From Lampris incognitus (lineage: Eukaryota > Chordata > Actinopteri > Lampriformes > Lampridae): a stretch of DNA of 64,000 nt. The notes under the pieces are model-generated. The model ran no database searches and was not told where the DNA came from. It saw only the letters and a list, made by a program, of their open reading frames with translations. Both the position numbers and the translations under genes were made by a program. The stretch is taken from the NCBI RefSeq assembly GCF_029633865.1, contig NC_079217.1, forward strand, positions 32,995,090 through 33,059,089, written 5' to 3'. This document shows positions 1-12,727 of this stretch, piece after piece (positions within the stretch are counted from its first letter, which is position 1; each line of letters begins with the position of its first letter).

Positions 1-622
1 TGATACTCTTAATACTGGGAAAATGGGCAAGCATATTACTAGGCAAAGATGTCACCCCAGAGTTAGACAAATTAAGCTCTTGGAGGGAGACTAGTCCACT
101 AAAAACTGCAGGGGCCAGCATTTTGAGCTTTGGGTTGTTAGACAGATCCAGAATTTGGAGGCTCTGCAGGCTCTTAAAACTTTGGGGCTGGATCTTCTGT
201 AGCTCATTGAGGCCACTGAGAGACAAGTAAACCAGATCCTTTAGCTGATCAAAGGCCCCCTCCTCAATGCTGGTGATGGGGTTCCCATCCAAGTTCAGGT
301 ACCTAAGTGGAATGCCTGCCAGCTTTGGAACACTTGTCAGATGGTTTCCTGTCAGACTTAAGCTCTGGATGTGCAAGGCTCCTCCATGAGGATTCCTGGA
401 AACAGCGAGTATCTGGTTATAAGACAGATCAACGCTTAGAAATTCACCATTAGCTTTTGCTGTGAACACATCCATGTCGAACTCTCGAAAGTTGTTGTAG
501 CTAAGGTCCACATCGGCTAGAGGGAGACCGGAGAAGGAGCTGGAGTAAAGTTTCTCAAGGGAATTGTGGCTCAGATCCAGCGTCTGCAGGTACCGGAGCT
601 TGGACAATGCATTGGCGCTTAC
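1..622 (-). CDS. tsku: tsukushi (tsku), second coding exon, partial
   Basis: Secreted small leucine-rich repeat proteoglycan; in vertebrates tsukushi modulates BMP, Wnt, FGF and TGF-beta signalling outside the cell. Reading the minus strand from 622, the frame gives VSANALSKLRYLQTLDLSHN and then successive LxxLxLxxN repeats, about 207 residues, without a stop down to base 1. This aligns with the human TSKU repeats that follow its SISPTAFSRLRYL segment. The acceptor is a pyrimidine-rich tract ending TTAG just above 622, and joining to the exon at 2825-3130 is in phase 0. Roughly the last 40-50 residues and the stop lie left of the window. Identity is firm from the combination with the N-terminal exon; the exact left end cannot be seen. 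Confidence 0.93.
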
Positions 623-2824
623 CTAAGGGCGGTGAGGGAGAGAACAATAAGGTAAAATAAGAAGGAAAGGTAGAGGAAAGAAAACAAGAGATGGAGAATA
701 AGAAATATGACAGGAGGCACAGGAAGAAATGCAGAGAAATCAGTATGAAGAGGAAAAAGACGAGCAAAATTAAGAAAAAGTATGAGGGAGGAACAAGTCA
801 GCACAACAATTCTTAATTCATTTCAGCAGTAATTTTGAAATAAAGCTGCAAGTGGCAATTAGTGGGGTTGAAGTACCTGATGACCTGTGATGCATATCTG
901 TGATGTCGACCTATGTGCAAGTATGATCCCGGTGGCATGTGTGGTCTCTGAGATCCTGACACTTTTATGAGAAAAATATCCATAAAGTCGAAGTGAATGG
1001 AGCTCCATAGACTTCATTGCATCCTATAACTCATTAACTATTCATGTCATCATTATGACCTTATCGATGGTATATTGGTATGCAATGATGAGCATTTTGA
1101 AATTGGAATGGAATTAGTATTGTATACAATGACAGATATAAATTCAGTGGCTGTTTACGATCATTTAAAGTTATGATGTGTCTATAGTGCTACCCATGGA
1201 CATTATGCCACCAATTTTTTAACGATTAATACCTGCACATGTATAAAATATTTGTTTCAGATAGCATGATATATTCATAGGTTATTGCCATTTTTTAAAA
1301 TAGGCCCCACTTATAAAATATGAAACCAATAATACCAAAACTGTACGGAATATCAAAAAACAAATGGATAGCTTTTACTAAGGCTGGTCCAGACATATTT
1401 TTGCCAGAACTGATGAAAATTGGACAGAATTAGTGGCCCTGTAGTGCTACCTATAGACCAAAATTCTTAAAATTTTGCATTTCAATTCGGTCATTATCTG
1501 ATACTGCGTGTTGACTTTCTCGGGGATCAGATTTCGCATAATGATTTACTTTGTTAAATATGTGCCATGTCCTAAAATTGGTTGCCTGATAGCCACCAAA
1601 CAATGAGGGGAACCACAACATTTTTGATAACTTTTGAGTTTCAGTCATGCAGAAATGATGCAATGCCAAATTTGGAGATAATTGGATCATTGGTCTAGGA
1701 GGACTTTGTAAATATAGTTTTTTTTTTTTAATTCAAATGGTGGACAAAACCAAAGTGACAGCCAGTATGATGGCCCGGAGTTATGGACAAAAAGTAATAT
1801 TTTTTCTACATGCAACATTTCAAGAGCAAAAGGCACAAATGTAAAATATGTTGCTGTAGTGCCCCTATGGGCCAATCATTATACAATTTAAAGGCTAGTA
1901 TTTTATTGGTACTAGCACACACATATAAGTGCCGAGTTTTAAGAAGATTGAGCAAACACCTGAGCATGTAGAGGCTACTGTTTTCTAATTAAAAAAATAT
2001 GGCCACCATTAGCTAGTCAAGCAACCTGACCCTGTAGATGTTGACATGACCTTTTTTTTAAAGACACTAAATACCAAATATGACTAAAATCCATCACACT
2101 GTTGAGGAATTATAAACATTTATCTAACGTAGTAGCCAAAATGAGCATATGAGTCAAAATTCTCAAAATTTTGCGAACCAATCCAGAGTTGCTCTCCAAT
2201 AATGTGCATCAAATTTCATGAATATCAGACTTCCATTCACAAGTAATGGTTCATTTTGTCAAATATGTGCCACACCCTAAAATTGATTGGCCAATAGAGA
2301 CAAAAAGATAAAGTGTATCCAAAATCTTTCTGATAACTTTTAGTCATGGGGTCCGGAGATGATGTGTGCCAAATTTGGAGTTGATTGTCAACAGTCTAGC
2401 AGGAGTTTTGAGTGGGGGGGCTTCTTCTTTTTTTTTTAATTCAAAATGACAGAAAATCCAGTATGAGCGACACTATGTGAAACTAGTTACGTTTGAGGCA
2501 GGAAACATAGAGAAAAAAAATAATTTTGTTTCTATGACTTTAGGTTCAGAAGTTCAAAACATAAAAGTGGTTGCTATAGCGTCACCATTGGCTGAGAGAC
2601 TTTTTTATGCCTGAGTAGTGGTTGAGATTTAGCAGTTTTCTGTAACTCTGGTTGCTGTATGTAGAATTTATGGTTTCTGCGACCTAGACACTCTTACAGA
2701 AGAAGAAGAAGAAATAATCACAGCAATAACGGTAGGATTCCCAGAATTTGGTGCTTGGACCGCTAATAACCTTTAAAGTTGTATATTAAAGATCCCTTTT
2801 CGAGGGTGTTCATCCAGGACTGAC
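623..2824 (-). other. tsku: tsku intron between the two coding exons
   Basis: A 2.2-kb intron bounded by AAG|GTCAGT at 2825/2824 and TTAG| at 623. It is AT-rich and non-coding. Bases 623-1130 show nothing beyond A-rich DNA; 1440-2620 is a duplicated dispersed repeat (separate entry). Human TSKU coding sequence is, as I recall, uninterrupted, so a coding intron here would be a lineage difference. Confidence 0.85.
1440..2620. repeat. imperfect direct repeat, two units about 0.7 kb apart
   Basis: Two diverged copies of one unit are visible. 1440-1930 and 2150-2620 share, in the same order, 'ttcttaaaattttgc', 'aaatatgtgcca', 'cctaaaattg', 'tgataacttttag/gag', 'gccaaatttggag', a T-run followed by 'aattcaaa', and 'gttgctgtagtgcc' / 'gttgctatagcgtc'. 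No long ORF fits either copy. It resembles dispersed non-coding repeats common in teleosts; the class is not known to me. Both copies lie in the tsku coding intron. Confidence 0.7.
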
Positions 2825-3130
2825 CTTAGTAATGTGGTTGCTACTGAGGTCCAAACTAACCAGGGTGGTGTAGCCTGGCCCAGTTAGCATGGCATCATTA
2901 AGCGGTCCAATGGTGTTGGAAGACAAGTCCAGGTGGGTGGTGTCCAGAGGGATAGGGACAGGCATGGTGGTGCTAGGCCCTAGCTCTCGGCAATCTACCC
3001 TTGTAAGACTGAAACTGTCAAACAGTCCAAAGCTCTCCACCTCACAGTGACAGCCTGGGTGGCAGTTCTTCACACTGCTGGAATAGACCGCTATCAGCAG
3101 AGACAAGCCAAGACCCAGCAGCAGCGCCAT
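2825..3130 (-). CDS. tsku: tsukushi (tsku), first coding exon
   Basis: The start ATG is at 3130-3128. The 102 codons encode a signal peptide (MALLLGLGLSLLIAVYSSS), the N-terminal cysteine cluster (CHPGCHCEVE) that caps small leucine-rich repeat proteins, the tsukushi signature FGLFDSFSLTRVDC, and the first repeats (TTHLDLSSN, GPGYTTLVSLDLSSN). The same signature is in human TSKU. The exon ends at a consensus donor AAG|GTCAGT and joins the exon at 622 in phase 0. The ATG follows six bases after a strong acceptor (T-rich tract plus CTAG at 3140-3137), so at least one upstream noncoding exon is expected. Confidence 0.96.
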
Positions 3131-3136
3131 TGTACT

Positions 3137-6100
3137 CTAGAAAAGAAAAAAAAACTTTTAATAATTCATAAGACCTAAAACTAAACCATTTAACTTTAAG
3201 AGCCAGTGTTGTTTTTTCTTTTTCTTTATTCAATTTAATTCTGATATACCCTAAGTTTGTGCTGTGTTGCTTCTTGTTTGATGGCTCTGTGATACGACTG
3301 TAGCTCCAATCACTTGATGCATTCAGAATCATGCTTACCAACGTTATCCCCAATACTAAAACAAGAAGACAGCAATACTGAAAATCTCCCTTTCAAAAGT
3401 TGTTGGAACTAAGCAGCCTTGATAGGTACATCGAGTCGATCATGATGCAACTAAAAGTACAAAGGTTAGAATTTCTATAATACCGATAGCAGAACCGTTA
3501 ATGTCGGAATTTATCAATACCACTGTCTTTAATAATGTAACCCCGGGGCCCGTTTAATATTGGGATTCAGTACCCATCTCTGTTTAACGTGTCCTTTAGT
3601 GACATGGGTTTCTAGGACTACACTTCTGGCTGCCCCTGCAGTTATGTATTACATCATGACACTGGAGCAAGTCCAAAGGTACAAACGAACCTCAAAGCCT
3701 GTCATTAACCATGCAAACAACCCTACCTCCCCAAATGCCTTGATTACCAAATCAGACAAAATCCCAAAACTTCATCACAAATAATAAAGGTTTGCCTCTT
3801 TTTTTTTTCAAGGTGGAGTTTTCCTTTGAAAATGCCACCTTTGAGCTCTTTCTTCAACTTTGCTGGAAGAACTTCAAGCTTTTTTCATGCAACTTGAGCA
3901 GTATGGTTTAACTCCAACCTTGGTTTCCCAGCGGGTGTGACCTAATTTCTCTGATCAAACAGTTCATTTGCACTTTCTTAGTTTACACACTACTATGAAC
4001 ATGCACGACTTCGAGAAAAAGAAAAAAAACAACAAAAAGGTTTAGCGTAACTCAAGGCCCTTAAAATACTTGTTACAGCTTAAAAGTTTGACATTAGTGT
4101 TTGGCCCTGAGTGATTCAGTGACCAAAAAAAAAAAAAAAAACAGACAAAAAGTACTTTTGCAACAATTTTCTTTACCAAAAAAAATAAAAAATAAAAAAC
4201 TGTCCTGTGGTTTCACTATATGAAAAAAGAAGGCACAAATTCAAAATGAAAGCATCTGTAAAACCACACGATATATGTACACTTAATGAGTTAAACATTC
4301 CACACAACTTAAGATTCATTAAGAGATCACAAGAGGAAAGAAGAGCAAGACATAATACTATCATACCTCTACTTAAGTTTGTTGCAAGACACCTCCACGA
4401 ACACAACTGCATGTTACAACTGAAAGACTCACTCCATTCCAATGATTCAGATGAGCATATGCATAGAGTGGGTTAACAACCCTATTACACACATACGCAG
4501 CACTAACACACATATACTGGGACACAGTGGAGCAACAAAGTGAAGGAGGTGCTCCACTTAAAGGCTCTTCCGCTGAAGACACACCCATTTCCACATAAAG
4601 CCCAAGTAGTTTAGTTGTGGGCGGGGCTCCGCTCCACTGGGGCAAGTGTGGAAAAGACACAGCTTTTGGTAATCAGCAATTGGACTGCCTTCTATATTAT
4701 GCTGCTACATGTGTCAGTCTTTGGAGTAAGGTGGGTGCAAATATAGAGAGCATAACGGTGAACGTGTATTGGACTGATTGGGGTACTGGGCTTGTTATTG
4801 GACCTGTAGGGCCCTATGGTTTATGCAAAACACGGAACGGAATTACAGAATGGAGAGATCAATTTGTTCTTGGCCTATCCTCACAGAAACCCTGTCGCGC
4901 TTTGTGTACATGAGTGTGCGCATCACAGCATGCAAACACTAGGAAACAACACATGCTAGTATACACAAATGGGTTTGGTGTATGGGAGAGAGAGAAAAAA
5001 GCCACCAGCATCACAGAGGACAACAATGTCAACAAAAAAATACATAAATAAATAAAAAAGGACACTAGACCTTTAATCTGTTTTCTAAGCCCCTGGAAAC
5101 GGACTAGAGTAGGAAAGAGTAAACTTGGCATTTACCCCATATTTCCCAATACCTCTTTCACCCGTGATCTGTTTTCCCAAGGCCTTGTTTCCCCTGTGCT
5201 TCCCTACAGAGGAGCACCCTCACTAGAAAAAAAAAACACCAAATGTGTCTGCATTTCACTTTTCCAGTGATTTTTGTGCTTTTCAAGATCATATTGCTGC
5301 AAAACAGAGATTCAAGTTGAGATATGAGTGAAAAGAAGCATTCAAAGTCTCTCCAGTAGAGGTGAAAAACAGGCTGAAGCATTGCATTACAAAAACAAAA
5401 AATGAACCTGCATATAACAGTGATTTTTAATTTCAAAGAATCATCACTATGGCTATTTCCTCTGGAGTCCAAAGTGTTGTAGTTCAACAAAAGAATCCCA
5501 TACAATTTATCATGCAAAACAGCACCATCCTCCAATTTATTAAAAGGAGCTTTACTGGAGTTCCTCTCTTTCACCAGCTAATGTAAATTAAAGCTGAAAT
5601 ACATAACTTTTCTCTCTTAAAAAAATAAATATTAATTTTATCCATCTGGACCATGGAGCCAGGTTATATAATACCAACTGGCATCTTTACCATGCTTGGA
5701 GACACTCTCCAGTCTCAGTATAATGCTATTAGATTTTTTGGACCAGGTTACACAAACACTGGTGCAGGCAAACACGTACGTATTTGAAACAACTCCAGCA
5801 GAAAAAAAAGAAAAAAGAAACATGATGCCGATGTGGCCACTCCTCTGTTGGACAGTCAGTATTACTTTAGAACAGTGTTCTGATAGATTTCAATGAAGTT
5901 TGTAATACATTAGACTAGAGCTGGGCCATTTTTTACATTTAATTGATTAATTTGCATTTTCACTCTCCTACAATTTGTAAAATGGTAAAACCACAAAATG
6001 GCAAAGTAGGGTGTCTGCAGACCGGAGAATTGGGTAGCTGCAGACAAACATGGTGCTGGAGAGTGAGCGTGTAAACACCCATCCCAACCCTTAACCCTAA

Positions 6101-6819
6101 CCTTAACCACCCTGAATTAGTTTTTGACTGACAGAGGATTGTAAGCTTCTGATTGACAGAGGCTTACAATTACTCATTCCCTCTCAAAGTCTCCGGTCTG
6201 CAGAGACACAAACTTGAAATCACAATTTAAACATTTTTCTAGGAATTGCAGTGGATGGATCTCTCTGACTTTCCAGAACATGCACAAAGCTCAGCCTGCA
6301 ACAGACCATAAAGATGTCCACGAGCACAAATGAAGAACTCATTCTTAAAAAAGGTGGTATTATTTCAGTTGTATAGAAGTGGTTCAGATTCAAGCGGTCA
6401 GACATAGAACAAACAACTTTTCTGTGTAAGGTTTTTAGAAAGCCTTTTGCTACAAGACAAGGGAACACTACCAACTTATTCCAGCACCTGTGACAGAGAC
6501 ATGCAGTGGGATGGCAGGAGTGTGTAGCACTCAGAGATGCAGATGCCAGCCCAAGCCACAAAAATAATACAAAAATAACAGGTAAACTTGGCAGCAGCAT
6601 TTTCAACAGTCATTCCTTACGACAAGAGAGGGCCGTGGTGGCAGGCGATCCCAGATGCACTGACAAATTACATCACAAAAGATATGATCCCCATCTTTAC
6701 AGTAGAAAAAAAACAGGTTCATTAAGATGCTGCAAATTATTGACCTGAAATATCAGCTGCCCAGCTGCAAGCATTTCACTCAAAATGCATTGTCCAATTT
6801 ATATAACAAAAATTATGTA

Positions 6820-6824
<5 letters not shown>
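3137..6824 (-). other. probable tsku 5' intron, proximal part; no gene seen
   Basis: After the acceptor at about 3137 (minus strand) the DNA is AT-rich with A-runs (4124-4141, 4178-4199). Short frames on both strands (for example 4207-4476 and 5158-5574) have no family signature. A short 'cttaaccctaaccttaacc' stretch occurs near 6090. I see nothing else. Confidence 0.6.

Positions 6825-6908
<84 letters not shown>
6825..6908. repeat. (TG)n microsatellite
   Basis: About 42 uninterrupted TG units. Confidence 0.99.
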
Positions 6909-6910
<2 letters not shown>

Positions 6911-7099
6911 CTATGCATTAATGAGATTATGACTACAATGTGAAACATTTTTTCTTTGCCAAACACAATTAAGCTTCATTAAGAAGTATTAGACTATCAC
7001 AATGTGTGAATGATGTCCTTGTCACATTAATGATTAACTGTTGCCATTCTAAAATGTTCCTTTTTGGTTTCTTCCCTTTTCTTTTTCTTTTTACAGTGA

Positions 7100-8035
7100 A
7101 TGGTATGAAAGTTCCATGGACTGACTGTGCCATCAAGGTCTGCAAAAATATTATTAGTGCCTATTCCTTCGGTTGGAAGAAGAGAAGAGATATGGTAGTA
7201 GTACAGTCTGAGCCCGGTCTACTCTCTCACAACCTCATCACCGAGTCGCCAACCAGATAGGGTTCGAGAAGCCTGATGATAGAATGAGTGTTGGAACAGG
7301 AGAAGGCCACAGCAAAGATCCTGGGAGCTGACAAGAAAAGCAGGCACCTGGTGCCCACCAATGAATAAGGCTGTAAGTCCACTGAACGAATTCACTGATG
7401 CCCTATCTGGTGAGGCCTTTGTGAGTGTCTCCTACGTTAAATCGGTACTCCACCTGTTAAAGCCTTCTTGCAGCCAGAGGAGTGTGAGACCGAGCTCACC
7501 AAACAAATCAAGAGCAACATACTCAAGTAGCTCAACAATAAATACAATGACCCTGTTACACAGGAACTCCTGGACATGGCCTCACTCATGGACCCCTGGT
7601 TTTGGACAACCTACATAGCAGATGATAAAGCGGATGGAATCAAGAAAAGAGCTGTTAAAGAGCTGATGTCTCTTCTAGCTGAGAAAAGTAAATCCCAGCT
7701 TGGAACACCAAGAAGTGCACCAACAAGAAGGTGAACCTGTTACATCCATCCATTATCTGAACCACTATCCTGCTCTTAGGGTTGCGGGGATGCTGGAGAC
7801 CAGCAGTCATTGGGCGGCAAGCGGGGAGACACCCTGGACAGGCCGCCAGGCCATCACACAGGGCCGAACCTGTTACAAAGAAGGAAAAAAAACTCGCAAG
7901 CTTCTTCAAGAAGAAAGTGTTGTCTACCTCCCAGTCAGAGCAAGACAAAATTGAAGCTAAGCTGTCACCCTACTTGTTGTCATCTGGGACAGACACCAAC
8001 GCAGACCCACTGCAGTGGTGGAAGCTACATTAATC
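7100..8035 (+). pseudogene. hAT-family (ZBED-type) transposase remnant
   Basis: Broken transposase of a cut-and-paste hAT transposon. Across shifting frames one reads the hAT core (AYSFGWKKRRD at about 7160; LNEFTDALSGEAF at 7379-7417), then LTKQIKSNILK, a TAG stop at 7528-7530, LNNKYNDPVTQELLDMASLM and IKKRAVKELMSLL, and finally the C-terminal dimerisation motif (DPLQWWKLH, ending about 8033). There are several frame changes and stops, and the N-terminal zinc-finger part is not visible. A SINE fragment with its own 12-bp target duplication sits inside at 7745-7865. Family call is good; the subfamily is not. Confidence 0.85.
7733..7877 (-). mobile_element. SINE tail fragment with 12-bp target-site duplication inside the hAT pseudogene
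   Basis: GAACCTGTTACA occurs at 7733-7744 and again at 7866-7877, bracketing 7745-7865. The insert reads from (TCCA)n through 'cctgctcttagggttgcggggatgctggag' type sequence (quoted in part) to 'ggccatcacacagggc', the reverse complement of the 3' half of the fuller SINE at 57325-57830. The duplication shows it arrived by retroposition after the transposase had landed. Confidence 0.88.
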
Positions 8036-8119
8036 TAACTTCCCAAGTTAGTTTCATGTAGTTTGAACTGGGAGTCAAAGAGGCCATCTATGTGAAGAGG
8101 GAATGACCATGCCTGAACT

Positions 8120-8412
8120 GGGGGGGGGGGGGGGGGCTAAGAGTACATGTGTCGCCATCTTGCAATGCTGTGATTGCAGCTATTCCCACATCCACTATGA
8201 ATAGTACACATGGCCATTGCAACGCTAATTAATGGTCACGGTAATTTGCATATGAAACCGATCACTGGTTTTGATCGTTATGCCACTGTATTGTTTATAA
8301 GGGTGGGGATACCTGCAGTCAGTTGACACTGAAGAGGTCACTTAGATGAGTGATGAAATGTTCCTCTCTCAATCAACATTATGTCCAGATGAACTGATTC
8401 AATTTTCTGTGA
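8120..8412. repeat. G-run and dispersed repeat with a family-specific end
   Basis: A run of 17 G (8120-8136) is followed by 'aagaggtcacttagatgag', 'gatgaaatgttcctctctc' and 'gtccagatgaactgattca'. The last motif recurs in the palindrome at 10934-11010, so both are ends of one dispersed family. Class unknown. Confidence 0.6.
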
Positions 8413-9379
8413 TCATTAAGTGGATTAGATGCAGAGGTGCGACAGACTTCAGTGTTACCACGCCGATATAAAAAAAGAAAAAAGAAAAAAGAAAAAAGAA
8501 ATTCAAGAGAAGGATTACTTGCAGTCACAGCTGGAAAACATCTCAGTAGCTACAATAAAAAAATCCCCATGGTTGAGCTACGTTTTCTTACCGTTGCTTT
8601 ATTGCTTTAGAATGAATGAGAGTCATTTGCCTACTTTCATTTTATATCATGAAAACCATGATAGTTAAACACATCTGAATTCTTTTAATATGGACCCCTT
8701 CTACCAGTAGGCAAAAAAACAAAAAAGTTAAAAAAACAAAAACGGTGGTTTGTCGACAAGTCTGAGCAGCGGAGAAGGGGATATACATCTGGTGGAGATC
8801 TGCACTTTACTGAGTGCACTCCTCTAGTTGTTTTTGTTTTTGTGCCATGTGGTGTGTGCGTGCAATCTGGTTGCTGAGTGACATAAAGGAAGATCTGATG
8901 GTGATGCTGCAGTAGCCGTTATAGTGCACAGTGGTGTGCATTGTGGTTGTTGAAGGTCAGCTGTCTCATTGGTGTTGATCCAGTAGCGCATATAGTGTAT
9001 TTTGAATGTGGCTGTGTTGGCTGTATTGGCACAATATGAGAAATGTGTGGGTGTGCTGGGGGGTGGGTGCAGTTTGTTACTGGAGACCCTGACTGAAACC
9101 CCACGATACAAGTGCTTTGAAAACATGGAAACATACTACATCAAGGGGATAAAGATGATAGTTTCTACAAAAAAGCCCTTGGTGTATTTGGTAGGCTCTT
9201 GTGAAAAAGGCAGAATGTTTCTCAGGCTATCAAATTAAGGACTTTTATTATACCTTTGCAAAAACCTTCATTGAGGATATAAGTATCAACATTTGATATA
9301 CTCAGAAAAAAAAAGACAGGCTTGAAATTCTTATTATGTACATATTGCAACACAAATGAATTTATATATATATATATAT
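8413..9379. other. no gene recognised
   Basis: Low-complexity purine stretch (8468-8503, 'gaaaaaa' units) and otherwise unremarkable AT-rich DNA. Short frames have no known domain. Confidence 0.6.
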
Positions 9380-10052
<673 letters not shown>

Positions 10053-10056
<4 letters not shown>

Positions 10057-10933
10057 GAAATTGTGTACAATTTCCAAAAACCTACTTTTTATACTTAAAA
10101 AGTATTCTTACAAGTAGTACAACTGCCCTTTTTTGATGACTAACTCACAACTGATGTTTTGCTAAATGCAGACTGTAAGCACTTATACTAAGCAATAGTT
10201 TGATTATTTAGATACCTCACTTCTCCATGACTCCTACATGTACTGACTAAAGGTCAAAGTCTTCTCAACTTTAATTTTTGGTAAGGCAGGACTGGGCATG
10301 TCTTATTATTCTAACGGCCAAATCAAATGGAAACAGAACTAAACAACGTTTGCTCGTTACTGTGTGTCCTGGAATGCATAAAACCTCCCACGAGTTTCTT
10401 TCTAAACCAAGATGTCCACCAACTGAAACAAGACTTACACGCCAACAACATGGCTAACTTTGCAAAGTCATGAGGTAATCATTAGAATGAATCTTATCAT
10501 CTAAACAAGTTGTGGTTGAGGAAATTTGAGGCAACAATCCTGAAGACTGTTGTTTTTGTAATAGCGATGGTGTTCAGGTATTTTAAACTCCAGTAGTAAA
10601 TATGAAACTAAACAGAATCCCTATAGCACTTCTGTGTCAGCACCTTCCTCACCAAGCAAAGCAACAACAAAAAAAAACCAAAAAGATATAGACATCTGAA
10701 CTTTATAGTTTTAGCTATATTTGTATTGTACCATTAGTAAAAGTGTTCTTCCAAACTGGTCTGCTATATGTAATTGACAGTTACAACAAACTCTCCATAT
10801 CCCAGTAACAGACAGCATCAAAACATACATGTGTGGATGTAAAGCTTCAGGAGCCTTAAATTAGTGCTCATCAAACTGAAACAAACCAGATCCACTGTAT
10901 TTTGATGCATGTTCAATAACCCAGGCAAGAAAA
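10053..10933. other. no gene recognised
   Basis: AT-rich DNA without ORF, repeat or RNA signature that I can support. Confidence 0.6.
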
Positions 10934-11010
10934 TCAAAGAAGGTTGAATCAGTTCATCTGGATACAATGTCTACCATTGTATCCAGATGAACTGATTCAA
11001 CCTTCTTTGA
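10934..11010. repeat. perfect 36-bp inverted repeat with a 5-base loop
   Basis: Arms 10934-10969 and 10975-11010 are exact reverse complements around the loop TCTAC. Each arm contains 'ttgaatcagttcatctgga', the same end motif as the dispersed repeat near 8390. Looks like a foldback element reduced to its two ends. Confidence 0.95.
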
Positions 11011-11240
11011 TCAGATCCACTGTTAAGTAATTATACTAACACTGGAAAATGATTCAACATTATTATTTATTTATCATTATTATTTATCATCTTTCATCGG
11101 TATTGCATTGAGATGAATTTTGAATATTGTCATATTGTGATACACAATTTTGTTGTCTAAAATAACGACAATAAGTACTCTACCTCTAATTTCTCGCAAA
11201 ATGAGGTCTGAAATATTTGAGGGAGATTTATAATCTCAGC

Positions 11241-11271
<31 letters not shown>

Positions 11272-11340
11272 AGATAAGATAAGATAAGATAAGATAAGAT
11301 AAGATAAGATAAGATAAGATATACTTTATTAATCCCTGTG
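11241..11340. repeat. (AGATA)n pentanucleotide array with retroelement-like tail
   Basis: About 16 AGATA units to 11321, followed directly by 'ctttattaatccctgtgggg'. That juxtaposition is common at the 3' ends of fish retroposons, so the array probably grew from such a tail. Confidence 0.9.
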
Positions 11341-12552
11341 GGGAAAGTCTAGTTTTGGTTTTATATCATACTTTACATTACCAAACAGTTCAATGTGATG
11401 AACCTCAGTTAAATTCTTTAAAACATGGTATTTCTGTATGCATATGTAAGCAAATATCATGTTATAAATCAATATTGAGTAAAAATCCTTATGATTTATT
11501 ATAATAACACTTTCCATATCACCCAGCTCATCTATACAGCAGTTTTTTTGGAAATTATTTCTTAAAATCTGGATTTCATTTTTCATTGCATAGGCTTCAG
11601 TCTCATTTAGTCGTAATTGTAAACTGTATCTTTAGCTCTTATAAGGCTAATTACTAGAAGGAAGAGTGTCGTAGTGTTGTAATCCAGTTCTACTGTTACA
11701 AGTCTGAACAATTCATCTTGTTAAGGAATCGCCTAGGGGGTGACAAGTAGATGAATACGTGGGAAACTGATGGTACAACCAAGTGATTATTACAAATACA
11801 TGTCTAGTCTACAACAATGGTAGTCTCGTCCCCATTTGGCCTCACAGCAACATCCACCTATCCATCCCTTCCTCCCTGCATCTATTGGTCCATCTGTTTC
11901 TGCACCATGGATCATAAACTTTCAACACCAGGTGTTTCTCTGAACCTTTCACCAATAAGTCTCAGTTAACAGGGAACTGCTAACTACTGTAATTAGCCAA
12001 CAGCAACGGCAGTTAAAATTACAATTCCCCCAGGTGGACAATTGACAGCGGCCTGTGAAATCCCACCCCCACACTGTCAGAACTCCTGACACCTTCATCC
12101 CCACACCTTCATGATGGGGTGCTCCTGGCAGACTACAATGAACTATTTCAGGATACAACAAATACAGATATTTTGGTCCTAATACCAGTAACTGCCGAGG
12201 TAAATAATAAATTTCTAATGTATTTGCCATCAAGCACTTGTTTTTGTGGTATCATCATTACTCGATATGAAACATCACCATCAGTCTTTGGCATCTTCAC
12301 AAAGACAATTCTAAAATATGCATCTCCTCTTAAGTTTTCTTAAGGATTATCTTGTGAAAGGTGAATAATTCAAAAATAGCTTTTATGCTTCATGAAAAAC
12401 TGTTTCTGCTAATCTCATTGGTTTCTTCTCAATGGAACATTTGCTTATGTCACAAGTCAGTCCAATGACAATATCAGGTGTTCAATGTTCTAACCGTAAC
12501 AGCCAATCAAAGTGCTTTACAACCAATGAATGCCTCACATTCAACCCCCCCC

Positions 12553-12554
<2 letters not shown>
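11341..12554. other. no gene recognised
   Basis: AT-rich, no supported coding or repeat feature. Confidence 0.55.
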
Positions 12555-12586
<32 letters not shown>

Positions 12587-12727
12587 GCGGTGTCAACCAT
12601 GCAAGGTAACAATCAGCTCATCAGGAGAAGTTAGGTGTCTTGCTCAAGGACACCTCGGCATTTTTGCCAGGAGGTGCCAAGGATCGAACCAGCAACCCTC
12701 CCGTTACCAGATGACCTGCTCTACCCC
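12555..12727 (-). mobile_element. (CA)n followed by tRNA-like SINE fragment
   Basis: CA repeat at 12555-12584, then 'gtgtcttgctcaaggacacc', 'ggatcgaaccagcaaccc' and 'cctgctctaccccc'. On the minus strand the last two read as the B box and A box of a tRNA head, typical of a fish SINE family. No target duplication was found. Confidence 0.6.

Noticed and set aside
4207..4476. 89-codon frame
   Set aside because: No recognisable domain and overlaps an equally long antisense frame.
11241..11321. CRISPR-like array
   Set aside because: Uninterrupted pentanucleotide microsatellite without spacers, in a eukaryotic genome.
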